Source: an uncultured Lentisphaeraceae bacterium
Lineage (GTDB): Bacteria; Verrucomicrobiota; Kiritimatiellia; RFP12; DVOR01
NCBI GenBank assembly: GCA_937892925.1
Contig: CALBHX010000078.1
Location: 1-48,302, forward strand
Reading direction: 5' to 3'
DNA: 48,302 bases
The notes under the pieces were generated by a model. The model had not been told where the DNA came from, did no database searches, and worked only from the letters and a program-made list of their open reading frames with translations. Positions 7,869 through 17,177 of the stretch are shown here, in pieces. The position numbers were made by a program, and so were the translations under genes. Numbering within the stretch: position 1 is the first letter of the stretch; each line of letters begins with the position of its first letter.

Positions 7869-10505
7869 TTACACCACCAACTTCACTTTAAGTTTTCTTC
7901 CCAACGCGCAGAAGAAACCAGCAACTAGTGCAAGAATTACACAGGGTACAACCACCCAAATAATGGAATGCCCCGTAGTCACTTGGAAATAGAGTGTTGC
8001 CACACACCACCCAAGCACCGTCAGGTACCCAAAGAGGATTGAGCTGTAACCCCACCCAATTTCACGCACCACCGTGGCCATTGCCGCAAGACAAGGCACA
8101 TACAGCAGGACAAAGAGCAAGTAGGCAAACGCCCGGTTTTTGTTGTTATCAAACTTTCCGGCGAGCGTCTTCATCAACGTGGCATCTGCCTCCACCTCTT
8201 CAGACATGGCCTCTTGATAATAAGCGTCAACCTTATCAGCAAAAGCCTTAACCACTGCCTGACGGCCAGCTTCATCCGTCACACTTCCGGATGTTACCTT
8301 CTTGGCCAATCCCTGTAATTCAGAAGCCTTTTCTAGACGCTTCACGACCTCATCCAACGAAGCCTCGGCATCTTCTAATTGCGGGCGTAATGCTTCATTC
8401 TGCGCAACCTGCTTCTCCAGAGCCTCTTTCGTGGCCGTGGCCTCGGTCAGCTCACTATGAAGCCCTTCAATATCAAGCGCATCATCAATCTGAGCCTGTA
8501 ACCCAACCAACCGATCTGCAGAAAGGGATGGATCCGCCAACTGATCTGCTAACCGAAGAGCCTGATCGTATTCCGATTTAAACATTGCCACACCTAACGG
8601 GTCAAGCAACGAATCCAACAATCCAGCAAATGCCTCAGGAATGGTCGCGAACGCGTCCACAATACCCTCACTGAACTGACTTTTGGCAGAAGCCCACGTT
8701 AATGGTTCCTCTTTCTCCGCTTCTTCCGTTTCAGAGTTAGAGATTGCATACAACGTATTCAGCGAAGAAACCACCTGTTCTTTGGCGAAGAGGCCGACAA
8801 TCAATGCTACCGAACCCTGCCAGTTTTCACGCTCCACGCCCATAGGCACAAAGACAGGTGAAATGGTACGGCCAACCAACTCAATCACGGAGATTTTCGC
8901 AGGCTCAGCATCTGCTGCCGATGCTTTTTCAGCATACGGATCGTTTACCATGATCTTATCGCATACACTCAGAAGCAATACCATCACAACCAAGACTTTG
9001 CCGGCACGGAAGAGAAAGCGCTGAAGCCGTTCCCATGCCTGCTTGAAGACCGTTGTGATCCGTGGAATATGATAAAGCGGGAGCTCCATGACAAACGGAG
9101 CCGGGTCTCCCACAAACAACGTGTGCTTCAGAAGTAAACCCGTCAACACGGCCAACACAATGCCGCACATGTAGATGGCAAACACCATTGTTCCTGAAGC
9201 CGCGCCGAAAAATGCAGCCCCGAACAGTGCATACACCGGTAAGCGCGCACCACAGCTCATAAACGGAGCCATGAAGATCGTTAACAACCGATCACGCCGA
9301 TTCGCCAGCGTACGTGTGGCCATGATTGCCGGAACCGTGCAACCGAACCCTACCAGCATTGGCACAAACGCACTCCCCGGCAACCCGAGTAATCGCATGA
9401 AACGATCCATCACGTACGCCGCACGCGCCATATATCCCGAGTCTTCCAATACGGATAACCCTAAGAAAATAAAGAACACCGGCGGAATGAAGGTCATCAC
9501 CGTCTGAACCCCCGTCCCCAAACCATCAGCTAGCAGCGTCACCAACCACTCCGGTGCTCCACAAAGAGTCAGTACATTACCAAGACCCGTAACGAAAATG
9601 GCATCGCCAAGCCCGTCAAAAAAGTCAATGAAACAACCGCCAACCACCTGCGTGAACCAGAAGAGAAGGTACATCATTCCCAAAAAGATCGGGATACCGA
9701 GCCACCGATTCAGAGCGAACTTGTCCAGCGTGCGACCAAGCTCCGTGCGCGCATGACCAACCTGTTTAACGATTCCAGCCGTAATTTCCGCGATCTTGTC
9801 ATAGCGAGCATCGGCAATCAGCACATCCGGAGTGGTTCCAAGCGCCTTTTCCACATCCGTAATAATCGTCTCTGCACCAGGCAAAATGCCTTCCAGGCGA
9901 TGAACTGCGAGCACCTCCGGCTCACCTTCTCGATGCGCCTGTTTCAACGCCTGATTCAACGATTCAGGATAAACCACATGCGGCAACTGCTGTTTGGTAG
10001 CCAACGCCTCCTCAATCGCACGTTCCAACGCCACACGCTTCGTACGGTGCTGAACATCTGCCGTTACCACTGGCATTCCCAATCGCTTGGAAAGCATCTC
10101 CATATCCACCGCGAACCCCTGCCGCTCCAGGATATCCGTCATAGAGAGCACGGCCACCATCGGCTTGCCAAGCTCAGCCAAAGCCAACGTTAAGTAAAGG
10201 TTCCGCTCCAAATTAACTGCATCGATCACGTTAATTATCAGATCTGGTTCCGCACTCCGGGCATATTCTGAAGCCACCCGTTCGTCTTCCGAAACCGCAT
10301 GGAGCGAGTAAATACCCGGCAAGTCAACCAACGTCAACGAATCCCCGTTTGGCATGGTGAGCTGCCCCAACAACTTCTCAACCGTCACACCCGGCCAGTT
10401 GCCTGTAACCTGATGCATTCCTGTCCAAGCGTTAAAAAACGTTGACTTACCCGTATTTGGGTCGCCCACTACAGCCGCTATGATTTTCCGTTTATTCTCT
10501 TTCAT
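7869..10505 (-). CDS. feoB: Ferrous iron transporter FeoB with a large coiled-coil insertion
   Basis: An inner-membrane Fe2+ uptake protein with a cytosolic GTPase head. At 878 aa it is about 100 longer than typical FeoB. Visible parts: P-loop GDPNTGKST (14-22), Walker B/G3 DLPG near 61, a GDI-like linker (about 180-270), and the membrane core from about 280 with the gate motifs GFGCTVPAI and SCGARLPVY. The final helices (NRAFAYLLFVLLYVPC onward, about 790-878) are typical. Two oddities stand out. The G4 motif is SMTD where FeoB normally has NxxD. Residues about 640-790, between SLLDPLGVAMF and the last helices, are a charged Ala/Glu/Leu-rich predicted coiled coil instead of a short loop. Its start overlaps the feoA stop in ATGA. 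Confidence 0.95.
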   Translation of the reverse strand: MKENKRKIIAAVVGDPNTGKSTFFNAWTGMHQVTGNWPGVTVEKLLGQLTMPNGDSLTLVDLPGIYSLHAVSEDERVASEYARSAEPDLIINVIDAVNLERNLYLTLALAELGKPMVAVLSMTDILERQGFAVDMEMLSKRLGMPVVTADVQHRTKRVALERAIEEALATKQQLPHVVYPESLNQALKQAHREGEPEVLAVHRLEGILPGAETIITDVEKALGTTPDVLIADARYDKIAEITAGIVKQVGHARTELGRTLDKFALNRWLGIPIFLGMMYLLFWFTQVVGGCFIDFFDGLGDAIFVTGLGNVLTLCGAPEWLVTLLADGLGTGVQTVMTFIPPVFFIFLGLSVLEDSGYMARAAYVMDRFMRLLGLPGSAFVPMLVGFGCTVPAIMATRTLANRRDRLLTIFMAPFMSCGARLPVYALFGAAFFGAASGTMVFAIYMCGIVLAVLTGLLLKHTLFVGDPAPFVMELPLYHIPRITTVFKQAWERLQRFLFRAGKVLVVMVLLLSVCDKIMVNDPYAEKASAADAEPAKISVIELVGRTISPVFVPMGVERENWQGSVALIVGLFAKEQVVSSLNTLYAISNSETEEAEKEEPLTWASAKSQFSEGIVDAFATIPEAFAGLLDSLLDPLGVAMFKSEYDQALRLADQLADPSLSADRLVGLQAQIDDALDIEGLHSELTEATATKEALEKQVAQNEALRPQLEDAEASLDEVVKRLEKASELQGLAKKVTSGSVTDEAGRQAVVKAFADKVDAYYQEAMSEEVEADATLMKTLAGKFDNNKNRAFAYLLFVLLYVPCLAAMATVVREIGWGYSSILFGYLTVLGWCVATLYFQVTTGHSIIWVVVPCVILALVAGFFCALGRKLKVKLVV

Positions 10506-10735
10506 GCCTGCGCCGCCTTCAACTGGAGAAACGATGCTTCGGAACGACGAAGCGACAACTCAAATCCACGCACTTTCAAACGAAGCGGGTCTCCCATCGG
10601 AGCCACGCCCATCAACTGAATAGTTGCCCCGCGCGTCAATCCGAGCGCCAACAACTTCGCGCGGTAACCCGCACGCGTCACATTGTATCCTGTGATTTCA
10701 GCCTTATCGCCAACTTTCATCGAGGAAATGTCCAT
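10502..10735 (-). CDS. feoA: FeoA domain protein
   Basis: A small SH3-like cytosolic partner of FeoB, 77 aa from the ATG at 10735. The hallmarks MKVGDKAEI, a glycine-containing centre LLALGLTRGATIQL, APMGDP and the FELSLRRSEA ending are all present. I chose this start because AAGGAAG lies 6-8 nt upstream. The frame is open further upstream to 10846, but that extension contains the promoter and would not resemble FeoA. The stop codon overlaps the feoB start (ATGA), so translation is coupled. Confidence 0.93.
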   Translation of the reverse strand: MDISSMKVGDKAEITGYNVTRAGYRAKLLALGLTRGATIQLMGVAPMGDPLRLKVRGFELSLRRSEASFLQLKAAQA

Positions 10736-10801
10736 CGTAAGAACTTCCTTTGTCTTAAATAATACCCAAAAGACGGCATAATCCCGCTTTGGAATGGACA
10801 A

Positions 10802-10830
10802 AAGATAGCAAAGACTAATAATTGAGTCAA
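10802..10830 (-). promoter_or_regulatory. Sigma-70-like promoter of feoAB with imperfect operator-like palindrome
   Basis: On the minus strand TTGACT (10825-10830) is 17 bp from TATCTT (10802-10807), giving a leader of about 60 nt. Between and over these hexamers lies an imperfect dyad, GACT-n8-AGTC (10813-10828), placed where a repressor would act. Iron-responsive control (Fur/DtxR type) is plausible for feo genes, but the dyad does not clearly match either consensus. Confidence 0.5.
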
Positions 10831-10950
10831 CACTTTTTAGTGCCACCTAATTCGTATACCATATTCTATCTACTTTATCACCATCCTCTTCCCATAACTT
10901 CAACCCACTCCTCTTATTAGTTTTCTCTTAGAACTGCTTTTTAATGAACA

Positions 10951-11005
10951 CGCCCCGACTTCTCCCCGAATCCGCCCCGACTTTACAATCAACCCGGGGC
11001 GAGTC
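10951..11005. repeat. GCCCC-core periodic array A (feoA/mfd intergenic)
   Basis: Cores CGCCCCGACTT at 10951 and 10973 are exactly 22 bp apart. An inverted core CCGGGGCGAG at about 10995-11003 is 21 bp further on, centre to centre. A weaker CCCCGA lies midway between the first two (11-bp offset). The array sits between divergent feoA (-) and mfd (+), about 80 bp upstream of the mfd -10. Similar arrays occur at 23892, 35486 and 47465, with a degenerate one at 40369. Confidence 0.7.
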
Positions 11006-11083
11006 TATCCCCAGTACGCTGCGTGTTCTCTCACATCCCCCCTATCACACTCACAGTACCCAGGCCGCCAAGATCCCCACCTG

Positions 11084-11092
11084 TGTTATACT
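11084..11092 (+). promoter_or_regulatory. Extended -10 promoter of mfd (predicted leaderless)
   Basis: TGTTATACT ends 7 nt before a GTG at 11100, the same nonamer and the same spacing as at rnr. There is no Shine-Dalgarno sequence. If used, transcription would begin at or just before the GTG, which supports that codon as the mfd start. Confidence 0.5.
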
Positions 11093-11099
11093 TTCACGC

Positions 11100-14000
11100 G
11101 TGAAACCGATCGACTCGCTAATCTCACGTTTCAACCGACATCTAAGTGGTGTTTTACCACGCAAAGAGAAGTCCTTTGCGCTTGGTGATTTACCTCTTCC
11201 TGTGTCGATTATGACATGTGTCAAAATGGCGAGGCGAAAACGCGCCCTACTGGTTACCGCCACTCCCGCCCTAGCTGAACAGGCCTTGGCTGACGCCGAA
11301 ACACTTTTTCCCAATTTACCATGCCTGCCACTTGCCCCAGCAGACGATGAGGCGGCGTTGTTTTCCGGTGAGCGGATTGCTCACGTTCGCGCCCTACTAA
11401 ATTCACCCACACACGCGCTGATCGTTACTTCTATTCATGCCCTTTTACAACCCGTTCCAGAACCACACGCACTGGAAGCCGCCAGTCTCACCTTTCAATC
11501 CGGGCAAGCATTACCTTTTGAAGAGCTCTCTTCCCGTCTGACAAAAGCCGGATATGAACGGGTAGAGTTAGTCGAAACGCCCCTAACGTTTGCTGTTCGC
11601 GGCGGCATTTTGGATCTATGGCCGGCCGGCGCGGAACAACCCATACGAGTCGATTTTTTTGGAGACAACGTGGAGGAGCTTCGTACGTTCGACCCTATCA
11701 CGCAATGTTCCATTTCTCGGCTGGAATGTCTGATTGTTCCCCCTACCCCCCGTGCCTCCTTGCGCACGACCCACCTGCTCCCGCAATTACAAGATGCGGC
11801 GTTGCTATTGCACGATGCTCCGGCCATTCTTGCCACCCTCGACCAAATGCCCGCCTATTTTGGAGAATGCCCCAACACAAGCGGATTCAAAACACAAATC
11901 ACAACCTGGCAAGCTCCGGTATGTTGGAGTGGCGACCCCATTCAGCCCAACATGCCACTTCTGGCATTAAAAGCCCGCCCCTTCCCCGGCGTACAGGCCA
12001 TTGCCGGTTCCGGCACGCAAAACCCGGAATTCTACACCACAATCCGTCGGCAATTATTAGCCGATCTGGATACTCGCGCACGAAAGGGAGAACACATCCT
12101 GCTTTGCGTAGAATCCGCTGCCACCCAAGAACTGTTAACCCGGGAATTGCCACAAGACGCTCCTCTATTCTGGGAAAACATCGCCCTTTCACAAGGGTTT
12201 GTGCTCGATGATATCAACTGGAGCGTAGTTACCACCTGTGATTTCTACCCTTCACGCCGCATTCGACACCTTTTCCAAAAACGTAACACCGCCATCCATA
12301 CCGGACAACGGCTCGAATATGCCTTTGACGTTGAACCTGGCGAGCTTGTTGTTCACCTTGAACACGGAATCGGCCGCTTCCTGGGGTTAAATGAAATTGA
12401 GGTGGATGGACGGCGCACCGAGGTCTTTACCCTCGAATATGCCAATGGCGCCAAATTGCATGTGCCCACCTCCCACGCACACCTGCTTTCACGTTATATC
12501 GGCCCCGGCAACCACCAGGTAAAACTACACGCACTTGATGGAAAGCGGTGGCAACATGATCGGGTTTCTGCCCAGCAAGGTATTGAAGATTTGGCTGCCG
12601 GGCTCCTGGATACACAGGCGCGCCGACGTGTCATGCCAGGTTTTTCCTTCTCGTTGACGGATCCCTGGTTAACAGAATTTGAAGCACTCTTTCCTTGGAC
12701 TGAAACACCCGATCAGACTCAAGCCATTGCAGACGTTAAACAAGATATGGCCGCACCCACAGCTATGGACCGTCTGATCTGCGGAGATGCTGGTTATGGA
12801 AAAACTGAAGTAGCCATGCGGGCAGCGTTTATCGCAGTAACCAACCATAAACAAGTAGCCGTCCTCGCCCCCACAACCGTTCTCGCCGAACAACACTACG
12901 CCACGTTCTGTGAACGAATGGCTGCCTTTCCTGTTCGCATTGAGGTGCTTTCACGATTTAGAACCCGAGCTCAACGGCAAAAAACACGTGAAGATGCCGC
13001 CAACGGACAAGTTGACATTCTTATAGGCACCCATGCTTTGCTCACGGAAAATGTCCCCTTTCGTGATCTTGGCCTGCTGATTATTGACGAAGAACAACGA
13101 TTCGGCGTGGCGCATAAAGAACAGCTTAAACGACTGCGAGCGTTGGTAGACGTCCTTACCATGAGCGCCACACCCATTCCTCGTACGCTTTATCTTTCCC
13201 TCACCGGCGCACGCGATCTCTCTCTTCTACGCACTCCACCACAAAACCGTGTAGCCGTGGAAACCATTTTGCAACGAGATGAAGATGCAGCTGTGGCACG
13301 AGCAATCAGCAAAGAGCTCGCCCGCGGCGGACAAGTGTTTTATCTGTACAATCGTGTTCACACCATTGAACGAATGGCTCAGCGTCTACGAAGACTTGTC
13401 CCGAACGCCCGTGTACTCATTGCACACGGACAAATGCCAGCCGCTGAATTAGCCGCCACCATGCATGCATTTGAGCTTGGCCAAGGCGATGTCCTACTTT
13501 GTACAACCATTGTAGAGAGCGGCATAGACATTCCCCGAGCAAATACCATCCTGATCGATCGGGCTGACCGGTTTGGTCTGGCCGAGTTATATCAGTTGCG
13601 CGGACGTGTTGGGCGTTCAGCCGTCAAGGGGTTTGCCTATCTGCTGCTTCCTCCAGAGGGCATTCTTGACAGTGATGCCCGTAGACGCCTTCAAGCCCTT
13701 AAACGCCATAGTGGCCTTGGTGCCGGCTATGCCATTGCTTTACGCGATCTGGAAATCCGTGGATCCGGCAATCTTCTGGGCGCCGCCCAAAGCGGGCATA
13801 TCGCGGCCATTGGATTCGGACTCTATTGTCAGCTTCTCCGTCGAACAATTGCCCGGCTTAAAGGTGAACACATTCCGAATTTGGTTGATGTCGAGCTTTC
13901 ACTCGACTTTCTTAACACATCACCCGGAGCCTCCGGCTCCAATGCAGCCGCCATCCCCTACACGTATATTGAAGATGATGCCCAGCGCATGAATATCTAC

Positions 14001-14312
14001 CGCCGCCTGGCCGAACTGGTCAGTTCCACGGAATTGAGAACACTTCAAAGCGAGCTTACCGATCGTTATGGAGCACTTCCTGCTGCCGCCGTGCGTGCAT
14101 TCCGCCTTGCAGGCCTGCGGTTGCTTGCAGCCGAACGTAACATTGCCAAGGTAGAAATCCGCGAACACACGCTCACCTGCTATGCTAAGCTCAATCATTC
14201 ACCTATTCCCACGCTTTCCCATCAACCACTTCCCTGTATCGCCGATTCCGTACATCAAGCCGATGCAATCCTGGATTGGCTTGAACAAACACTTCATGCA
14301 TTTCATTCGTAA
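11100..14312 (+). CDS. mfd: Transcription-repair coupling factor Mfd
   Basis: A superfamily-2 DNA translocase that pushes stalled RNA polymerase off lesions and recruits UvrA. 1070 aa from the GTG at 11100. Domains: a UvrB-like N-terminal module (about 30-350), an RNA-polymerase-interacting CarD-like domain (about 400-475; PGELVVHLEHGIGRFLGL), helicase domains with Walker A GDAGYGKTEVA (about 562) and Walker B DEEQRFG (about 663). The motif SATPIPRTLYL, the translocation motif region (RGRVGRS) and the C-terminal TRCF domain follow. The frame is open back to 10944, but that extension is Pro-rich translation of the intergenic repeat array and a promoter. I therefore place the start at 11100, right after the extended -10. 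Confidence 0.95.
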   Translation: MKPIDSLISRFNRHLSGVLPRKEKSFALGDLPLPVSIMTCVKMARRKRALLVTATPALAEQALADAETLFPNLPCLPLAPADDEAALFSGERIAHVRALLNSPTHALIVTSIHALLQPVPEPHALEAASLTFQSGQALPFEELSSRLTKAGYERVELVETPLTFAVRGGILDLWPAGAEQPIRVDFFGDNVEELRTFDPITQCSISRLECLIVPPTPRASLRTTHLLPQLQDAALLLHDAPAILATLDQMPAYFGECPNTSGFKTQITTWQAPVCWSGDPIQPNMPLLALKARPFPGVQAIAGSGTQNPEFYTTIRRQLLADLDTRARKGEHILLCVESAATQELLTRELPQDAPLFWENIALSQGFVLDDINWSVVTTCDFYPSRRIRHLFQKRNTAIHTGQRLEYAFDVEPGELVVHLEHGIGRFLGLNEIEVDGRRTEVFTLEYANGAKLHVPTSHAHLLSRYIGPGNHQVKLHALDGKRWQHDRVSAQQGIEDLAAGLLDTQARRRVMPGFSFSLTDPWLTEFEALFPWTETPDQTQAIADVKQDMAAPTAMDRLICGDAGYGKTEVAMRAAFIAVTNHKQVAVLAPTTVLAEQHYATFCERMAAFPVRIEVLSRFRTRAQRQKTREDAANGQVDILIGTHALLTENVPFRDLGLLIIDEEQRFGVAHKEQLKRLRALVDVLTMSATPIPRTLYLSLTGARDLSLLRTPPQNRVAVETILQRDEDAAVARAISKELARGGQVFYLYNRVHTIERMAQRLRRLVPNARVLIAHGQMPAAELAATMHAFELGQGDVLLCTTIVESGIDIPRANTILIDRADRFGLAELYQLRGRVGRSAVKGFAYLLLPPEGILDSDARRRLQALKRHSGLGAGYAIALRDLEIRGSGNLLGAAQSGHIAAIGFGLYCQLLRRTIARLKGEHIPNLVDVELSLDFLNTSPGASGSNAAAIPYTYIEDDAQRMNIYRRLAELVSSTELRTLQSELTDRYGALPAAAVRAFRLAGLRLLAAERNIAKVEIREHTLTCYAKLNHSPIPTLSHQPLPCIADSVHQADAILDWLEQTLHAFHS

Positions 14313-14413
14313 AATATAACCCCCTAAACCTTGACAACGAAATCAAATTCACCACCCTTAGGTTCAATCTTTCAAAACAACCCTGACCCTGTAAGGTTCA
14401 CCTCGATAAAGTA

Positions 14414-14422
14414 TGATATACT
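14414..14422 (+). promoter_or_regulatory. Extended -10 upstream of the polysaccharide cluster
   Basis: TGATATACT (TGn plus TATACT) lies 36 nt before the ATG of the first glycosyltransferase gene. No convincing -35 is seen. It is the most likely promoter for the 14459-19600 genes. The rest of the 14313-14458 gap holds no other recognisable element. Confidence 0.4.
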
Positions 14423-14458
14423 TTTCCCAACGGCGTATTTTTCACGAATGGATCACCT

Positions 14459-15388
14459 ATGAACCCGATTGACCCTATTTCCATCTCATTTTGTATTTCG
14501 GACAACTACGCCCAGCATCTTGCGGTAGTGGTGGCTTCCATTTTGGAACACAATCCCAACCGCGCATTCCGGTTTCATGTGTTGTTTAGTGCACTTTCTG
14601 AGTCAAACCGTTCTAAGTTGACTGCATGGGAAAAACAGCTGAACGGGCGTGGCAGCTTTGTTCTGCATCCGGTGGAACGAAAACAGTTCGATGCCTTTCC
14701 CTTGCCGCTGGAACACATCACACAGGAAATGTATTATCGTTATCTGTTGCCTGACCTGTTGACAGATGAAACTCGAACGATTTACATGGATGTTGACGTC
14801 CTCGTTTTAGGCGATCTTTCTCCACTGTGGACAATAGATTTGCAAGGATGCCTGCTCGCGGGTACGACTGATGTCAAAGAGAACACTCCAGACTTTCAAG
14901 CCTACAAAATGCGACTCGGCATGAAACCGGACGCCAAGTATTTCTATTCCGGTATGTTGGTAATGGACTTGGTTGGTTTGCGTGCCTGCCAATTCGGCAA
15001 GCGCTGTATGGAAAATACAGCGCTTCACTACAAGCACATTGCATGGCCAGATCAAGACGTAATCAACCTGACCATGGAAGGAAAAATCCTCGAGCTTCCA
15101 ATGCGGTTTAATTGTACCATTCCGCGCCTGCTCCCAAAGGGAGAAACCCTAGTTATCCGCCACTTTGCAAACTTTTCTGCCAAGCCCTGGTGCTGTTTAC
15201 CGAAGAATCGAACTTGGCTAGCTTATCTGCATTATTTGCTTAAAACACCCTATCGCGGGCGAGCATGGGCTTTTATTGGAATGCACCTACGAGGGTTCTT
15301 CTGGTTCAGTTATGTCAAAAAGGGGATCAAGCGTAATCTTGTTTTTGGCGTTCTGGTATACAAAAAACGAATCCATGGAGAAGAATAG
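14459..15388 (+). CDS. Family 8 glycosyltransferase
   Basis: 309 aa of the GT8 (LPS galactosyl/glucosyltransferase, WaaJ-like) type, a retaining enzyme using nucleotide sugars to extend a surface glycan in the cytosol. Visible features: ISFCISDNYAQHLAVVVASI at the N-terminus, the metal-binding DxD in YMDVDVLVLGDL (about 107-118), and KYFYSGMLVMDL (about 160). The PDQDVINLTMEGKI stretch (about 200) is typical of GT8. The C-terminus is basic and aromatic (RAWAFIGMHLRGFFWFSYVKK), suggesting membrane association. It opens the polysaccharide cluster. The next gene begins 11 bp later. Confidence 0.88.
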   Translation: MNPIDPISISFCISDNYAQHLAVVVASILEHNPNRAFRFHVLFSALSESNRSKLTAWEKQLNGRGSFVLHPVERKQFDAFPLPLEHITQEMYYRYLLPDLLTDETRTIYMDVDVLVLGDLSPLWTIDLQGCLLAGTTDVKENTPDFQAYKMRLGMKPDAKYFYSGMLVMDLVGLRACQFGKRCMENTALHYKHIAWPDQDVINLTMEGKILELPMRFNCTIPRLLPKGETLVIRHFANFSAKPWCCLPKNRTWLAYLHYLLKTPYRGRAWAFIGMHLRGFFWFSYVKKGIKRNLVFGVLVYKKRIHGEE

Positions 15389-15399
15389 GAGGGCGGTAT

Positions 15400-16302
15400 A
15401 TGGCAAGTTGCGAGCGAACACAAGGCGTTGGCCTATCCTCCGTTGGAGCACCCTATGGGAAGACCGTTGGCGTGGCCATCCTTGGGTTTAAGGCTTGGGA
15501 AACCACTCGGCACACTATCGAGAATCATCTTGCACACAGGCTTTACGAGAACTTTGATGACGCTGTCATCTGTTTCCAATCATTTTCTGATCGTGACGCG
15601 CAAATGGCCGAATCGCTTGGTGTTCGTTATGTCGGCCGGCCAGACAATGTAGGCATAGCAGGGGGATTCCGCTGGTGCCGGGAAAATCTCAAAACCGACT
15701 ATATGATGGTGTTGGAAAATGATTTCCCTGTTTGCGTTGACAGTACCTCCATGCGAACGCAATTAGTTGAGGCTATGCGGCATTTGGAATCAGGAGAAGT
15801 TGACCTTGTCCGATTTCGCAACCGTTACAATCCAGGTGCACAGAATCGTTTTGCCTCCATGTATTCCCGTTTTTGGCCAATCCGAGAAAAAGATCCGCGT
15901 TGGGCAGATACAGAGACGCTGGACACCTCACCCGTCTGGCAGAAATGGGTTCGCCGAATGTTTCGCCCTGGAAAAGCAACCCGTTGGTGCGGACGAAGCC
16001 CATACATCGAAAAAGAACCCGATGTGCTTTTCCCAAAATGGATTGAGCGAATCGGACCGGACTTCTTTCGCGTAGACAGTTGGGTTTTACCTTGGACCAA
16101 CCAGAGCACACTTATTTCACGAGAACTCTTTGGCCTTCTCCTAGACTTCGCGGATGCGCACCCCTCCACCCACTTTGTCAATGCTGAAAATAACCGTTTA
16201 CAGACACTCGAGCCTCAACTCAATCGATTATGGTGGCGTCGGAAACACTTTCGCATTGGGGTACCGGAAGGGATTTTCACACACTACCGAGTCGATCGAT
16301 GA
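15400..16302 (+). CDS. Glycosyltransferase, GT2-like fold
   Basis: 300 aa with a nucleotide-diphospho-sugar transferase character. The N-terminus reads TVGVAILGFKAWETT. RPDNVGIAGGFRWC (about 85-98) resembles the GT2 N-x-G-x-A-G-G motif, and MMVLENDFPV (about 105) supplies the acidic metal site as END rather than DxD. The middle (SPVWQKWVRRMF, WVLPWTNQSTLISREL) does not match a family I can name, so the donor and acceptor are unknown. AGGAGG lies about 8 nt before the ATG. The gene ends in an ATGA overlap with the deacetylase gene. Confidence 0.7.
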   Translation: MASCERTQGVGLSSVGAPYGKTVGVAILGFKAWETTRHTIENHLAHRLYENFDDAVICFQSFSDRDAQMAESLGVRYVGRPDNVGIAGGFRWCRENLKTDYMMVLENDFPVCVDSTSMRTQLVEAMRHLESGEVDLVRFRNRYNPGAQNRFASMYSRFWPIREKDPRWADTETLDTSPVWQKWVRRMFRPGKATRWCGRSPYIEKEPDVLFPKWIERIGPDFFRVDSWVLPWTNQSTLISRELFGLLLDFADAHPSTHFVNAENNRLQTLEPQLNRLWWRRKHFRIGVPEGIFTHYRVDR

Positions 16303-17165
16303 GCCGTATCCGAAACTTCGAATACCTTTTTCGCCTAGGATGGCTCTTTGCCATCTCCATCGTATTAGGCGGGTTCAGTGTACCAATATTCCTCTTTCCT
16401 GGACATTTCGGTTTCTTTTTAGGGTTCGGACTTGCCTGTCTAACCGGATGTTCCATCGTTCTTCTCTCTGCGCAGCTTTTCATTTTTCGCCCGAGACCAG
16501 CGGCTGGTATTCCACGTATCCTCATGCTGCATTCCGTTAATAATGACATCGTAGAGCCCATCGCGCCCAACAATTCAATTCGCCCACAAGAGCTCGCGAC
16601 TCTAATTGAACACCTGCTCGCAGCAAAGTATACATTTCGAACGCTCACTCAAGCCATGACGCCCCACCCAACCTCTCGCGTCATAGTCTTAACCTTCGAT
16701 GATGGGTTCATTGACAACGTCACGCATCTCCTTCCCATCCTGAAACATTTTCAGATTCCTGCCACGTGTTTTGTGACTGACCGCAGGAATTCGGCGTTTC
16801 TTTCTGATTCCGACATTCAGACACTAGCCGCAACCGGGCTCATCGAATTCGGTGGGCATACGGTTCATCATGAAGACCTGCGGCAGTGTTCTAGTGCTGC
16901 GCTCATGCAAGAGTTGACCCAAAACCGTGAAACCCTTCGTCGTCTGACCAAACAACCCGTAGAAACGTTTGCCTATCCATCAGGTTTTTACAATAACCGC
17001 GAACGAAATGCTGTCAAAGCTGCCGGATTCCGTTGGGCTGTAACAACCCGCAAGCACGGATCTACCCCGCCGGATCCTCTCCAATTGCCACGTCAAATCA
17101 TCCCCCGGGGACTAAGCCCCATTCAAGCATATTTATTAGCTACACGCGGACGTTTCCGTATCTAA
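16299..17165 (+). CDS. Membrane-anchored polysaccharide deacetylase (NodB homology)
   Basis: A carbohydrate esterase family 4 type enzyme that removes N- or O-acetyl groups from polysaccharide. 288 aa. Two hydrophobic segments (about 10-60) anchor it in the membrane. NodB motifs follow: LTFDDGFIDN (about 130; metal-binding Asp), the metal histidines in GGHTVHHEDL (about 188-197), FAYPSGFYNN (about 225) and the closing GFRWAVTT. The ATG at 16299 overlaps the upstream stop by 4 bp (ATGA), which fixes the start. An open frame back to 16230 lies inside the previous gene. Confidence 0.87.
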   Translation: MSRIRNFEYLFRLGWLFAISIVLGGFSVPIFLFPGHFGFFLGFGLACLTGCSIVLLSAQLFIFRPRPAAGIPRILMLHSVNNDIVEPIAPNNSIRPQELATLIEHLLAAKYTFRTLTQAMTPHPTSRVIVLTFDDGFIDNVTHLLPILKHFQIPATCFVTDRRNSAFLSDSDIQTLAATGLIEFGGHTVHHEDLRQCSSAALMQELTQNRETLRRLTKQPVETFAYPSGFYNNRERNAVKAAGFRWAVTTRKHGSTPPDPLQLPRQIIPRGLSPIQAYLLATRGRFRI

Positions 17166-17177
17166 GGGATTTTCAAG

